This document shows positions 54,318 to 63,669 of a DNA stretch of 64,000 nt, in pieces. The first letter of the stretch is position 1. Each line of letters opens with the position of its first letter. The stretch covers positions 2,740,001 through 2,804,000 of the forward strand of contig NZ_CP072308.1 in NCBI RefSeq assembly GCF_017726655.1, read 5' to 3'. Below the pieces are notes generated by a model. It was not told the DNA's origin. It ran no database searches and was given only the letters and a program-made list of their open reading frames with translations. The position numbers were made by a program, and so were the translations under genes. Source of the stretch: Agrobacterium tumefaciens (lineage in GTDB: Bacteria > Pseudomonadota > Alphaproteobacteria > Rhizobiales > Rhizobiaceae).

Positions 54318-56186
54318 ATGGTCATTACCCGCATCTTCGAGTATTTCGAGAATTGGATAAAGCCCTTCGACCGCAAGGACGATTTGCGGCCGCCGGAAAG
54401 CACGTTCGCCTTCATCTGGTTCTATATCTCGCAGGCGAAGGCGCCGTTTTTTGCCATGCTGGTGCTGGGCGGGCTGACGGCGGCCATCGAGGCGGCGCTG
54501 TTCTGGTTCGTCGGACGGCTCGTCGATATTCTCTCCACCGTAAAGCCGGAAGAGGGCTGGGCGGGGCTGCTTGCGGCGCATGGCGGCGAACTCGTGGGCA
54601 TGCTGGTGCTGATCGGCATCGTGCGCTTCGTCGTCACCATGGTCACGGCGCTGGTGGACCAGCAGATCATCACGCCCGGCTTTTACAATCTGGTGCGCTG
54701 GCAATCCTACATGCATGTGGCGCGGCAATCGCTGACCTTCTTCCAGAACGATTTTTCCGGCCGTATCGTGACCAAGGTCTGGTCGGGCGGACAGGCGGCG
54801 GGTGATCTCGTAACCTCGCTGATGGAAAGCGTCTGGTTCGTCGGCATCTACTCGGTTTCCATGCTTTTCCTGATCGGGGGGCTGGACTGGCGGCTTGCGG
54901 TCGTCGTCGTTGTCTGGGTGGCGATCTTCTCGCTGCTGGCGCGCTATTTCGTGCCGCGCATCCGCTACCATTCCAGGGAAACGGCGGAAGCCGCCTCGAT
55001 GCTGTCGGGCCGGATGGTGGATGCCTATGGCAATATCCAGACGTTGCGGCTGTTCGGGCGCGACGACGCCAATGACCGCTACATGCGGCAGGGTTTCGAT
55101 ATCTTCCAGCGCGCGACGATGACGTTTACGCGGTTCATCACCGGCGTGCGTGCGTCCATGGCGCTGCTCTCGGGCGTGATGATCACGTCAATGGCGGCGC
55201 TCTGCATCGATCTGTGGCTGTCCGGCAAGATCAGTTCCGGCGCGGTGGCTTTCACGCTGGCGCTGGTGCTGCGGCTCAACTTTCTGCTCGGGCGGTTGAT
55301 GACGCAGTTCAACGGCATCATGCGCAATTTCGGTACGGTGCAGAATGCCGCCGAATTGATCTCGCAGCCGATCGGTCTCGTCGATGCGCCCGACGCCGCG
55401 GTGCTCGAGGTGAAGAAGCCGAGCATCCGCTTTGAGAATGTCAGCTTCCATTATGGGCGGGCGGATGGCGTCATCGGCAATCTCAACCTCGAGATCAGGG
55501 CCGGCGAAAAGGTTGGAATCGTCGGGCGCTCCGGTGCCGGCAAATCCACCCTCGTCAACCTGCTGCTGCGTTTTTACGATGTCGAAAAAGGACGCATCCT
55601 GATCGATGGGCAGGATATCGCCCGTGTGACGCAGGAATCGCTGCGCGCTCACATCGGCATGGTCACGCAGGATACGTCGCTGCTGCATCGTTCCATCCGG
55701 GACAACATCCTGTTCGGCCGCACCGATGCGACCGAGGAACAATTGCGGGAGGCGACGCGGCGGGCCAAGGCGAACGACTTCATCGAACGGCTTGAGGACC
55801 AGCGTGGGCGCAAAGGGTTCGATGCGCATGTGGGCGAACGCGGCGTGAAGCTCTCCGGCGGGCAACGCCAGCGTATCGCCATTGCCCGTGTGATGTTGAA
55901 GGACGCCCCTATTCTCGTTCTCGATGAAGCGACGTCGGCTCTCGATTCAGAGGTGGAGGCGGCGATCCAGAGCAATCTCGATGAGCTGATGCAGGGTAAG
56001 ACGGTTCTCGCCATCGCTCACCGGTTGTCGACGATTGCCGCCCTCGACCGGCTGATCGTCATGGATCAGGGGCGCATCGTCGAACAGGGGACCCATTCCG
56101 AACTCATTACGCAGGGCGGGCTTTATTCCGAGCTCTGGGCGCGCCAGTCGGGTGGCTTCCTCGCCGCTGATGAGGCGGCGCAATAA
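54318..56186 (+). CDS. ABC exporter half-transporter (2)
   Basis: 622 residues from MVITRIFEYFENWIKPF; the frame extends 52 codons upstream through the terminator, which argues against the longer form. Six membrane segments, then GRSGAGKST, LSGGQRQR, LVLDEATSALD and AHRL, all intact. Sequence and architecture closely follow the first half-transporter (shared DTSLLHRSIRDNI and HVGERGVKLSGGQ), pointing to an old duplication. Could act as a homodimer or as heterodimer partner. Substrate unknown. Confidence 0.9.
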   Translation: MVITRIFEYFENWIKPFDRKDDLRPPESTFAFIWFYISQAKAPFFAMLVLGGLTAAIEAALFWFVGRLVDILSTVKPEEGWAGLLAAHGGELVGMLVLIGIVRFVVTMVTALVDQQIITPGFYNLVRWQSYMHVARQSLTFFQNDFSGRIVTKVWSGGQAAGDLVTSLMESVWFVGIYSVSMLFLIGGLDWRLAVVVVVWVAIFSLLARYFVPRIRYHSRETAEAASMLSGRMVDAYGNIQTLRLFGRDDANDRYMRQGFDIFQRATMTFTRFITGVRASMALLSGVMITSMAALCIDLWLSGKISSGAVAFTLALVLRLNFLLGRLMTQFNGIMRNFGTVQNAAELISQPIGLVDAPDAAVLEVKKPSIRFENVSFHYGRADGVIGNLNLEIRAGEKVGIVGRSGAGKSTLVNLLLRFYDVEKGRILIDGQDIARVTQESLRAHIGMVTQDTSLLHRSIRDNILFGRTDATEEQLREATRRAKANDFIERLEDQRGRKGFDAHVGERGVKLSGGQRQRIAIARVMLKDAPILVLDEATSALDSEVEAAIQSNLDELMQGKTVLAIAHRLSTIAALDRLIVMDQGRIVEQGTHSELITQGGLYSELWARQSGGFLAADEAAQ

Positions 56187-56260
56187 GTCAGCCGGAGCAT
56201 TTCCAGAGGGAACGGATTCGTTCCGGCGTCGGACAATGCGGCGATCCCACCGGAAACGCC

Positions 56261-57193
56261 CTACTTTCCGATCAAGAAATCCGCCATCAGGCCGTAGTGA
56301 TTGGAGCCGAGATTGTCTTGCAGCCGGGTTGTCTTCATCAGCGTTGCCGGCTCGCGGGCGAAGATGTGGTCGATGGCGATGCCGAAACTTCCTGCCCTGG
56401 TTGGCCAGGTCGCAGGCTCAAATGTCGCTTTCTTCAGATCATTGGCGGCGAGGAAGGCGCGCATGTCAGGTGCGATGCTGGATGAGTTGAAGTCTCCGGC
56501 GAGAATGAGCGGGCCGGTGATTCGAAATAGAATTTCGCTGATTTCGTCCAGTTCGTCCCGGTGATAATCGTCGAAATAGGGCTTGGTGATGTGCCCGGCG
56601 GCAAGTGTCAGTTGCGTGCCGTCGAGATCGACATTCGCGACGGCAAAACGATCCCGCCGAAGATCGCTGAGATTATAAAAGCGGCCTTCCAGCAACGGCC
56701 TTTTTGACAGGATGACGAGATCACAGCCGGGCGTACCCTCATAACAACCGAGCCGGTGCGGATAGGTCGGCTGCAGGCGCGGCAGGGCCGAGCGCAATGC
56801 GGCCGCCTCGAAGAGATAAATGGCATCGGCACCCGATTCGAGAACCTTGTCGGCAATCGCATCCGCATTGGCCGCGTTGTCCATCAAGACATTGAATGAG
56901 AGCAAGCGGAAGGGCTTTGCGCCTGGTGCCGCATTGGCCGTCGTTGAAAATTCCATGAGCATCGCCACGGCGTGAATGGCCAAGGCAAGCGACCAGATTA
57001 CAAGCATGGCCGAGATAGCGTCACGCGTCAGCCAGAAGACAAGGCATGAGACGAGGATGCAGACAGCAGCAATATGGAGCTGAAAGCTGGTGACGAAGGC
57101 CAAAAGCCAGAAGTCGGTGATGTAGCGCAGGCTGGCGATGACGAGGACGGCAGCAAGCGCCGTGGAAACCATGCACGAGAGCTTCGCCGTCAT
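56261..57193 (-). CDS. Membrane-anchored EEP-family hydrolase
   Basis: 310 residues from MTAKLSCMVSTALAAVL. Three membrane segments (about 8-24, 30-50, 55-78) precede an endonuclease/exonuclease/phosphatase domain: LLSFNVLMDNA, catalytic LAGDFNSS, AIDHIFAR and a final SNHYGLMADF supply the Asn, Asp and His residues. The membrane-plus-EEP layout recalls VirJ-unrelated UPF proteins of rhizobia. It could cut nucleic acid or phospholipid on the outer face of the membrane; undecided. Confidence 0.85.
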   Translation of the reverse strand: MTAKLSCMVSTALAAVLVIASLRYITDFWLLAFVTSFQLHIAAVCILVSCLVFWLTRDAISAMLVIWSLALAIHAVAMLMEFSTTANAAPGAKPFRLLSFNVLMDNAANADAIADKVLESGADAIYLFEAAALRSALPRLQPTYPHRLGCYEGTPGCDLVILSKRPLLEGRFYNLSDLRRDRFAVANVDLDGTQLTLAAGHITKPYFDDYHRDELDEISEILFRITGPLILAGDFNSSSIAPDMRAFLAANDLKKATFEPATWPTRAGSFGIAIDHIFAREPATLMKTTRLQDNLGSNHYGLMADFLIGK

Positions 57194-57461
57194 CCGAATC
57201 CCTGCTTTCAAAGCTCTCCCTTGAAGTCTCCTAACACGACGGATTTGAGCGCACAATGTTGCCGGACTGCCAGAGGCCGCGAAAAAATGACAACCAAATC
57301 GGGCGCTTCCGGCAGAATTACGGCAGCTTTGTGTGCTTTGCTCTTGCCAAGTCGGTCAATATTTTGCGATCACACAAAGTGACGCGGTTTCTTGATGCCG
57401 CAGGTGTGTCCAGGACCGAGGGACGGAGTTTGTCCTGGATCAAATCATAGCGGGAGGACTC

Positions 57462-57500
57462 ATGCGATTTACGGCAAAAACAGCGCAGAGGATGGTGTAG
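57462..57500 (+). CDS. Candidate 12-residue frame coupled to petA
   Basis: Reads [12 protein letters not shown] then TAG, with GGGAGGA six bases upstream. Its stop is two bases before the petA GTG, so ribosomes ending here could restart on petA, whose own site (GAGGATGG) is weak. The upstream gap 57194-57461, between divergent genes, must hold the pet promoter but I could not define it. Confidence 0.5.
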   Translation: MRFTAKTAQRMV

Positions 57501-57502
57501 CG

Positions 57503-58081
57503 GTGAGCGAGCACGTAACCAATCACGACGCTTCGGGTGAACCGACCCGTCGCGATTTTCTTTACCTAGTGACGGGAATGGCGGGCGCCGTTGGTGCTGC
57601 CGCAGTTGCATGGCCTTTCATTGACCAGATGCGTCCCGATGCATCGACGCTGGCGCTTGCCTCCATCGAGGTGGATGTCGCGGCCGTCGAGCCGGGCATG
57701 TCGCTCACCGTCAAGTGGCGCGGCAAGCCGATTTTCATCCGCAACCGCACGGAAAAGGAAATCGAGGAAGCCAAGGCGGTCGCTCTCGGCGATCTCAAGG
57801 ACCCGGTGGCGCGCAATGCCAACATCGCTGCAGACGCGCAGGCGACCGATATCGACCGCTCCGCCGGGCAGGGCAAGGAAAACTGGATCGTCATGGTCGG
57901 TTCCTGCACCCATCTCGGTTGCGTTCCGCTCGGCCAGGCCGGCGATTTCGGCGGATGGTTCTGTCCCTGCCATGGCTCGCACTACGATACGGCGGGCCGC
58001 ATTCGTAAGGGTCCTGCGCCGCAGAACCTCGCCATCCCGACATTTGCATTCACATCCGATACCGTGATCAAGATCGGATAA
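57503..58081 (+). CDS. petA: Ubiquinol-cytochrome c reductase, Rieske iron-sulfur subunit
   Basis: [2Fe-2S] subunit of the bc1 complex. 192 residues, GTG start (reads [21 protein letters not shown]); an ATG at 57392 would run through the upstream micro-frame. A twin-arginine [11 protein letters not shown] signal anchor is followed by the cluster motifs CTHLGC and CPCHGSHYD. First of petABC, with spacing of 14 bases to petB. Confidence 0.95.
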   Translation: MSEHVTNHDASGEPTRRDFLYLVTGMAGAVGAAAVAWPFIDQMRPDASTLALASIEVDVAAVEPGMSLTVKWRGKPIFIRNRTEKEIEEAKAVALGDLKDPVARNANIAADAQATDIDRSAGQGKENWIVMVGSCTHLGCVPLGQAGDFGGWFCPCHGSHYDTAGRIRKGPAPQNLAIPTFAFTSDTVIKIG

Positions 58082-58095
58082 GGGGACAGATATTC

Positions 58096-59379
58096 ATGAG
58101 TGGTCATTCCAGTTATCAGCCGTCCACCGGCATCGAGAGGTGGATCGATTCGCGGCTTCCCTTGCCGCGCATGATCTATGACAGCTTCGTCGCCTACCCT
58201 GTCCCGCGTAACCTGAACTACGCTTACACTTTTGGCGCGATGCTTTCCGTCATGCTGATCGTGCAGATCCTCACCGGCGTCGTGCTGGCCATGCATTATG
58301 CGGCCGAAACGACGGTTGCGTTCAATTCCGTCGAAAAGATCATGCGCGACGTCAACCATGGCTGGCTGCTGCGTTACATGCATGCCAACGGTGCGTCGTT
58401 CTTCTTCATCGCGGTTTACCTGCACATTGCCCGTGGCCTTTATTACGGCTCCTACAAGGCGCCCCGTGAAATCCTCTGGATTCTCGGCTGCGTGATCTTC
58501 CTGCTGATGATGGCGACTGGCTTCATGGGCTACGTTCTGCCCTGGGGCCAGATGTCCTTCTGGGGCGCGACCGTCATCACCGGCTTCTTCACGGCGTTTC
58601 CGGCCATCGGTGAGTGGATCCAGCAGTTCCTGCTCGGCGGCTTTGCCGTGGACCAGCCGACGCTGAACCGTTTCTTCGCGCTTCACTACCTGCTGCCCTT
58701 CATGATCGCGGGCGTCGTTATCCTGCACATTTGGGCGCTGCACGTTACCGGCCAGACGAACCCGACCGGCGTTGAAGTCAAGAGCAAGACCGATACCGTT
58801 CCCTTCACGCCCTATGCGACGCTGAAGGACGCGCTTGGCGTTTCCGTGTTCCTCATCGGTTATGCCTGGTTCGTGTTCTACATGCCGAATTTCCTCGGTC
58901 ACCCTGATAACTACATCATGGCCGATCCCTTGAAGACGCCGGCGCATATCGTTCCGGAATGGTACTTCCTGCCGTTCTACGCCATGCTGCGCGCCATCAC
59001 CTTCAACATCTGGGTCATCGATTCCAAGCTGGGTGGCGTTCTCGTGATGTTCGGCGCGATCGTTGTGCTGTTCTTCCTGCCCTGGCTCGATACGTCGAAG
59101 GTTCGCTCCGCTGTTTATCGTCCCTGGTACAAGATGTTCTTCTGGGTCTTCGTGGTGAATGCCATCATGCTCGGCTGGCTGGGCTCGCGCCCGGCGGAAG
59201 GCACCTACGTCATCATGTCGCAGATCGGCACGCTTTATTACTTCGGCTTCTTCCTCGTCATCATGCCGATCCTCGGTCTGGTCGAAACGCCCCGGCGTAT
59301 CCCGAATTCGATTACCGAGGCCGTTCTTGAAAAGAACGCCGCCAAGACGGGTGCCGCGCCAGCGGCAGCCCAGGTCTGA
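58096..59379 (+). CDS. petB: Cytochrome b of the bc1 complex
   Basis: 427 residues, eight membrane helices, the quinone-oxidising core of complex III. Heme b ligands: His in MHANGAS and LHIARG (helix II), and LHYLLP and LHIWALHV (helix IV). Qo-site PEWY is in [20 protein letters not shown] precedes the ATG. Full-length, single-chain cytochrome b, not split. Confidence 0.97.
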   Translation: MSGHSSYQPSTGIERWIDSRLPLPRMIYDSFVAYPVPRNLNYAYTFGAMLSVMLIVQILTGVVLAMHYAAETTVAFNSVEKIMRDVNHGWLLRYMHANGASFFFIAVYLHIARGLYYGSYKAPREILWILGCVIFLLMMATGFMGYVLPWGQMSFWGATVITGFFTAFPAIGEWIQQFLLGGFAVDQPTLNRFFALHYLLPFMIAGVVILHIWALHVTGQTNPTGVEVKSKTDTVPFTPYATLKDALGVSVFLIGYAWFVFYMPNFLGHPDNYIMADPLKTPAHIVPEWYFLPFYAMLRAITFNIWVIDSKLGGVLVMFGAIVVLFFLPWLDTSKVRSAVYRPWYKMFFWVFVVNAIMLGWLGSRPAEGTYVIMSQIGTLYYFGFFLVIMPILGLVETPRRIPNSITEAVLEKNAAKTGAAPAAAQV

Positions 59380-59401
59380 GCGCGAAGGAAGGATGACGAC
59401 A

Positions 59402-60289
59402 ATGAAGAAGCTTGTAACAAGCATCGCGCTTTTCGCCGCCATCGGCTGTTCCTTCACCGTCGCTTCGGCGGCGGAGGAGAGCCATGACCTCGCCACCAAG
59501 ACGGAACATGCGATTGCCGGCGGCCATTTCCCGGTGATCAAGCCCGAGGAGCAGAGCTGGTCTTTTGCCGGTCCCTTCGGCAAATACGACAAGGGTCAGC
59601 TGCAACGCGGCCTGAAGGTCTATAAGGAAGTCTGCTCGGCCTGCCATTCCATGAGCCTGGTCTCCTTCCGCACGCTGGGTGACCTCGGTTACTCGGACGA
59701 GCAGGTCAAGGCTTTCGCTGCTGAATACGAAGTGCAGGACGGCCCGAATGCCGACGGCGAAATGTATAACCGCAAGGCGGTGCCATCGGACCATTTCCCT
59801 TCGCCATTCCCGAACCATGAAGCGGCGGCCGCCGCCAATGGCGGGGCTGCGCCGCCCGACATGTCGCTGCTTGCAAAGGCGCGCGGCGTGGAGCGCGGTT
59901 TCCCGCAATTCATCATCGACATGATCCCGATCATCGGTGGTTACCAGGAAGGCGGCCCGGACTACATCCACGCGCTGCTGACCGGCTATCAGGATCCGCC
60001 GGCTGGTGTTGAAGTGGCCGAAGGCACGCATTTCAACCCGTACTTTGTCAGTGCAGTTGCGTTGAAGATGGCGCCGCCCATCAGCGCGGATCAGGTGACG
60101 TACGATGACGGAACGCCGCAGACGGTGGACCAGTATTCGAAGGATGTGGCAGCGTTCCTGATGTGGGCCGCAGAACCGCATCTGGAAGAGCGCAAACGCA
60201 CCGGCTTTATGGTCATGGTGTTCCTGTTCATCTTCACGGCGCTGATCTATCTCACTAAAAAGTCGGTCTACGCCAACAAGGAACATTGA
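59402..60289 (+). CDS. petC: Cytochrome c1
   Basis: 295 residues from MKKLVTSIALFAAIG, with GAAGGAAGG ten bases upstream; an ATG three codons earlier abuts that site. Signal peptide ends at SAA/EESHD. Heme c motif CSACH, axial Met in KMAPPIS, and a C-terminal anchor (FMVMVFLFIFTALIYL). Completes petABC; a terminator follows. The gene is separate from petB, unlike the fused fbcH of some rhizobial relatives. Confidence 0.96.
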   Translation: MKKLVTSIALFAAIGCSFTVASAAEESHDLATKTEHAIAGGHFPVIKPEEQSWSFAGPFGKYDKGQLQRGLKVYKEVCSACHSMSLVSFRTLGDLGYSDEQVKAFAAEYEVQDGPNADGEMYNRKAVPSDHFPSPFPNHEAAAAANGGAAPPDMSLLAKARGVERGFPQFIIDMIPIIGGYQEGGPDYIHALLTGYQDPPAGVEVAEGTHFNPYFVSAVALKMAPPISADQVTYDDGTPQTVDQYSKDVAAFLMWAAEPHLEERKRTGFMVMVFLFIFTALIYLTKKSVYANKEH

Positions 60290-60317
60290 TCGGCCTGCCA
60301 ATGGCAACCGGACTCTC

Positions 60318-60349
60318 TAGGCCCTCACGGTTTCCGTGGGGGCTTTTTC
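60318..60349 (+). terminator. Terminator of petABC
   Basis: GCCCTCACGG, loop TTT, CCGTGGGGGC then TTTTTCA, about 30 bases past the petC stop. Confidence 0.88.
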
Positions 60350-60520
60350 ATGCTTGATACTTGGCTGGATAGCGGCGCGATCGCTCGCTCAAGCGCAGCC
60401 GCTGCTGTCAGATCGCGGCGGGAAAAGGGCGATTTTTCCTTTTTAGTTGGTCAACCGCCCTCAAATTGATAGGGTGGGCGAAATCTTCTCATCGATTTTT
60501 CCCAATCAACTGGACATGCC

Positions 60521-61063
60521 ATGACCGTCATTGCTTCGGAGCTTTCCGCTGCCATCCGCTCCATTCCCGACTATCCGAAGTCGGGCATTATCTTCCGCGA
60601 TATTACCACGCTGCTGGGAAATCCGCGGGCGTTCCGCCGGGCGGTGGATGAACTCGTACAGCCTTACGCCGGGACGAAGATCGACAAGATCGCCGGCATG
60701 GAGGCGCGTGGCTTTATTCTCGGCGGCGCTGTGGCCCATCAGCTATCGGCTGGATTCGTGCCCATCCGCAAGAAGGGCAAGCTGCCGCATACCACCGTCC
60801 GCGTGGCCTACAGTCTTGAATACGGCGTCGATGAGATGGAAATGCATGTCGATGCGGTACAGCCGGGTGAAAAGGTTATCCTGGTCGATGATTTGATTGC
60901 GACCGGCGGCACCGCCGAAGGCGCGGTGAAGCTCTTGCGGCAGATGGGCGCCGAGATTGTTTCCGCCTGTTTCGTGATCGATCTGCCCGATCTCGGCGGC
61001 CGCAAAAAGCTGGAAGACCTTGGCGTGGACGTGCGCACGCTTGTGGAGTTTTCGGGTCACTGA
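60521..61063 (+). CDS. apt: Adenine phosphoribosyltransferase
   Basis: Salvages adenine to AMP with PRPP. 180 residues. PRPP-binding motif [14 protein letters not shown] is at about 124-137, and the N-terminal [11 protein letters not shown] and [10 protein letters not shown] motifs are those of bacterial APRT. Competes for adenine with the deaminase at the window's left end. The 60350-60520 gap shows no clear promoter. Confidence 0.97.
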   Translation: MTVIASELSAAIRSIPDYPKSGIIFRDITTLLGNPRAFRRAVDELVQPYAGTKIDKIAGMEARGFILGGAVAHQLSAGFVPIRKKGKLPHTTVRVAYSLEYGVDEMEMHVDAVQPGEKVILVDDLIATGGTAEGAVKLLRQMGAEIVSACFVIDLPDLGGRKKLEDLGVDVRTLVEFSGH

Positions 61064-61112
61064 AGGCAGCCGAAATAGGCAATGGCAAAGCCATTCCCTT
61101 CACGGCCTCGCC

Positions 61113-61580
61113 TCATTCGAACTCCAGAACGCTGCTCTGAAAAGTCAGCACTGTTTCGCCAGACTGGTTCACGCCTTCGTTGAACGTCGTGTTGAGCCAT
61201 ATCCCGGGTCTGGATTCGAGCGGACGGGCATCGAGCAGTGTGACGAAATAGGTAACGTCGTCGCCGGCGTAGACGGGCTTTTTCCATTTCAGATCGCGGA
61301 AACCCGGCGATGGGCCGAGCTTCGGCGGTTCGAGGCCTTCCAGTTTCAGCCTCTTCACCTCTTTTGCCCAGTGCGACAGAAAGCTTTTCATCCATCCCGC
61401 GCCCGTGTGCCAGCCAGAGGCACACAGGCCGCCCAGAACGCTGTGTTTGGCGGCTTCAGCATCGAGGTGAAACGGTTGTGGATCGAAATCGCGGGCGAAG
61501 CGAACAATGTCTTCGGCGGAAAAATGCAGCGTGTCGAGGGTGACGCGCACGCCGATCGGGGAAAGTTCTGCGAGCCTCAT
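61113..61580 (-). CDS. MaoC-family dehydratase (2)
   Basis: 155-residue hot-dog fold protein. The hydratase motif AEDIVRFARDFDPQPFHLDAEAAK (Asp and His active site) is followed by GLCASGWHTGAGW. The gene's ATG overlaps the stop of the other MaoC gene (ATGA). Two similar MaoC proteins in tandem may form a heterodimer, as some enoyl-CoA hydratases do. Substrate unknown. Confidence 0.9.
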   Translation of the reverse strand: MRLAELSPIGVRVTLDTLHFSAEDIVRFARDFDPQPFHLDAEAAKHSVLGGLCASGWHTGAGWMKSFLSHWAKEVKRLKLEGLEPPKLGPSPGFRDLKWKKPVYAGDDVTYFVTLLDARPLESRPGIWLNTTFNEGVNQSGETVLTFQSSVLEFE

Positions 61581-62050
61581 GCCGCCATTCCCCCATTTTT
61601 GCGCATCAGAAACATGACGGTGTTTTCGCCATGCGAGACCAGGACGCCATGCTGGTTGTAAAGCTCGTGACGAAGTTTTACGAGGCCGATGCCCGGGCGT
61701 GAGGCGGAAGGGCGCTGTTCCAGCACGATCGATTTGCCCGAAAGCGTGTCCCCGGCCAGAACCGGCTTCTTCCAGTCGACATAATCGATGCCGGGGCTGC
61801 CCTGTGACGTCGAATCAGAGATATAGCTGTCGGCCATCATCCGCATTAAAAGGCTACAGGTATGCCAGCCCGAAGCAGCCAGCCCGCCAAGAATGCTCTG
61901 GCGGCCTGCTTCCTCGGAGAGATGCATGGGCTGGGGGTCAAACTCGCTGGCGAAAGCGATGATCTGCTCTGCCGAAAGCGATTGCGGGCCAAGCGGAAAT
62001 TCCCGCCCTACGGTGAAATCCTCGTAAGCATAGGTCACGACCGGCGCCAT
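61577..62050 (-). CDS. MaoC-family dehydratase (1)
   Basis: 157 residues from MAPVVTYAYEDFTVGREFP with GGAGG seven bases upstream; the frame extends to 62644 but through a palindromic repeat and antisense of ychF. Same fold and motifs as the next gene: AEQIIAFASEFDPQPMHLSEEA and GLAASGWHTCSL. Likely (R)-specific enoyl-CoA hydratase-like, acting in fatty-acid or related metabolism. Confidence 0.9.
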   Translation of the reverse strand: MAPVVTYAYEDFTVGREFPLGPQSLSAEQIIAFASEFDPQPMHLSEEAGRQSILGGLAASGWHTCSLLMRMMADSYISDSTSQGSPGIDYVDWKKPVLAGDTLSGKSIVLEQRPSASRPGIGLVKLRHELYNQHGVLVSHGENTVMFLMRKNGGMAA

Positions 62051-62169
62051 GGTTTCCTCCCTTCGCACAGTCAAAGTCGACGCATCTAAGAGGATTTTTC
62101 CCTTTACGTAAAGGTCAAATATGGGTGCGGGTAGCTTCTTTTGGGAGAGGCTGGAGCGGACGAATGCTA

Positions 62170-62312
62170 CTTGTCGCCTTCTCCCCGAGGGGGAGAAGGT
62201 CGCGGCAGCGGGATGAGGGGGGGTCATTATATCAGGAGAGCTTGTCCTCTCATCCGACCCTTGTGGCCCAGTATCTCTCCCCGGGGTAGAAGAGACAGGC
62301 GGCAATGTTACC
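62170..62312. repeat. Palindromic repeat, family B
   Basis: Begins with the palindrome CCTTCTCCCCGAGGGGGAGAAGG, then GGATGAGGGGGGG, and ends with CTCTCATCCGACCC and a further ATCTCTCCCCGGGGTAGAAGAGA. Matches the kind of GC-rich mosaic repeat abundant in rhizobia and is distinct from the elements at 29993 and 33625. The rest of the 62051-62363 gap holds nothing clear. Confidence 0.8.
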
Positions 62313-62363
62313 GTTCTTTGGTACACCAGGGAGGCGACCGGCCTTTCCCGCGAAGAGGCCTGC

Positions 62364-63467
62364 TCAGGTGTTGAAGCGGAAGTGGATGACGTCGCCGTCC
62401 TGAACCACATATTCCTTGCCTTCGTCACGGGCCTTGCCAGCTTCCTTCGCGCCGACTTCGCCCTTGAAGGCGACATAGTCGTTATAGGCGATGGTGTTGG
62501 CGCGGATGAAGCCGCGTTCGAAATCGGAGTGGATGACACCGGCCGCCTGCGGGGCCTTGGTGCCGCGCTCGATGGTCCAGGCGCGGCATTCCTTCGGGCC
62601 GACGGTGAAATAGGTGATGAGATCGAGCAGCTTGTAACCGGCACGGATCAGGCGGTCGAGGCCCGCTTCTTCGAGGCCAAGGGCGGAGAGGAATTCCTTC
62701 GCCTCTTCGTCGGGAAGCTGTGCGACCTCGGATTCGATTGCAGCGGAGATGATGACGGTCTCGGCACCCTGGGCCTTGGCCATGTCTGCGACGGCGCGGG
62801 TGTGCTCATTGCCATCGACTGCATCGCCTTCTGCGACGTTGCAGACATAGAGGACCGGGTGCGCCGTCAGGAGGTTGAGGCCCTGAAGGATGCGCAGCTC
62901 TTCGGCATCGAGCGTGGAGAGCAGGGTGCGGACCGGCTTGCCTTCGTGGAGAAGCTTCAGCGATGCTTCCATCAGCGGCAGCTGCGCCAGCGATTCCTTA
63001 TCCTTCCCGGTGGCGCGCTTGCGGGTCTGTTCCGTGCGGCGCTCGAGGCTTTCGAGGTCGGAGAGCATCAGCTCGGTCTCGATCGTTTCGGCGTCGGCGA
63101 CCGGGTTGATGCGGCCTTCGACGTGCGTGATGTCATCATCCTCGAAGCAGCGCAGGACGTGCACGACGGCATCGACTTCGCGAATGTTGGCGAGAAACTG
63201 GTTGCCGAGGCCTTCACCCTTGGAGGCGCCGCGCACCAGGCCGGCGATATCGACGAAGGAGATGCGGGTGGGGATGATTTCCTTTGAGCCGGCGATGTCG
63301 GCAAGGATTTTCATGCGCGCATCCGGAACCGCCACTTCGCCCGTATTCGGCTCGATGGTGCAGAAGGGATAGTTGGCGGCCTGCGCCGCGGCTGTTTTTG
63401 TCAGCGCGTTGAAGAGAGTGGACTTGCCGACATTTGGCAATCCAACGATACCGCATTTGAAGCCCAT
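62364..63467 (-). CDS. ychF: YchF/OLA1-family ribosome-associated ATPase
   Basis: 367 residues from MGFKCGIVGLPNVGKSTLF; codons upstream in frame are rejected. Walker A GLPNVGKST at about 8-16 and DIAGLVRGASKGEGLGN (switch). The usual guanine-specific NKxD is NVAEGD, as in YchF, which makes the enzyme prefer ATP. The C-terminus is the TGS domain (GPKECRAWTIERG, DYVAFKGEVGAKEAGK, VVQDGDVIHFRFNT). Cytosolic, binds ribosomes. Confidence 0.96.
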   Translation of the reverse strand: MGFKCGIVGLPNVGKSTLFNALTKTAAAQAANYPFCTIEPNTGEVAVPDARMKILADIAGSKEIIPTRISFVDIAGLVRGASKGEGLGNQFLANIREVDAVVHVLRCFEDDDITHVEGRINPVADAETIETELMLSDLESLERRTEQTRKRATGKDKESLAQLPLMEASLKLLHEGKPVRTLLSTLDAEELRILQGLNLLTAHPVLYVCNVAEGDAVDGNEHTRAVADMAKAQGAETVIISAAIESEVAQLPDEEAKEFLSALGLEEAGLDRLIRAGYKLLDLITYFTVGPKECRAWTIERGTKAPQAAGVIHSDFERGFIRANTIAYNDYVAFKGEVGAKEAGKARDEGKEYVVQDGDVIHFRFNT

Positions 63468-63669
63468 GGCTTGAAACCTGTCCGTTTGAAAGAATTCGTT
63501 GAGGAGCCTTTTGCGGAAACGGCAGGGCAAGGTCAAGCCCGCGGGCCGATTTGTGCGGGCAAAGCCCCTTTAATGGCGCGGAATTTCGGGCAGGGTTGCC
63601 GATGCCGCGGTTGCGGCGCAATATGAGCGGGTCAAGCGATCGATCTTTCGTCATCAACGGGGTTTTCCC

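Noticed and set aside
57982..59592. 536-residue minus-strand open frame
   Set aside because: Lies antisense to petB and petC; its translation is low-complexity Asp/His/Arg-rich and matches no family.
62051..62644. Longer start for the first MaoC gene
   Set aside because: The extension runs through a palindromic repeat and antisense ychF, while GGAGG sits before the chosen ATG.
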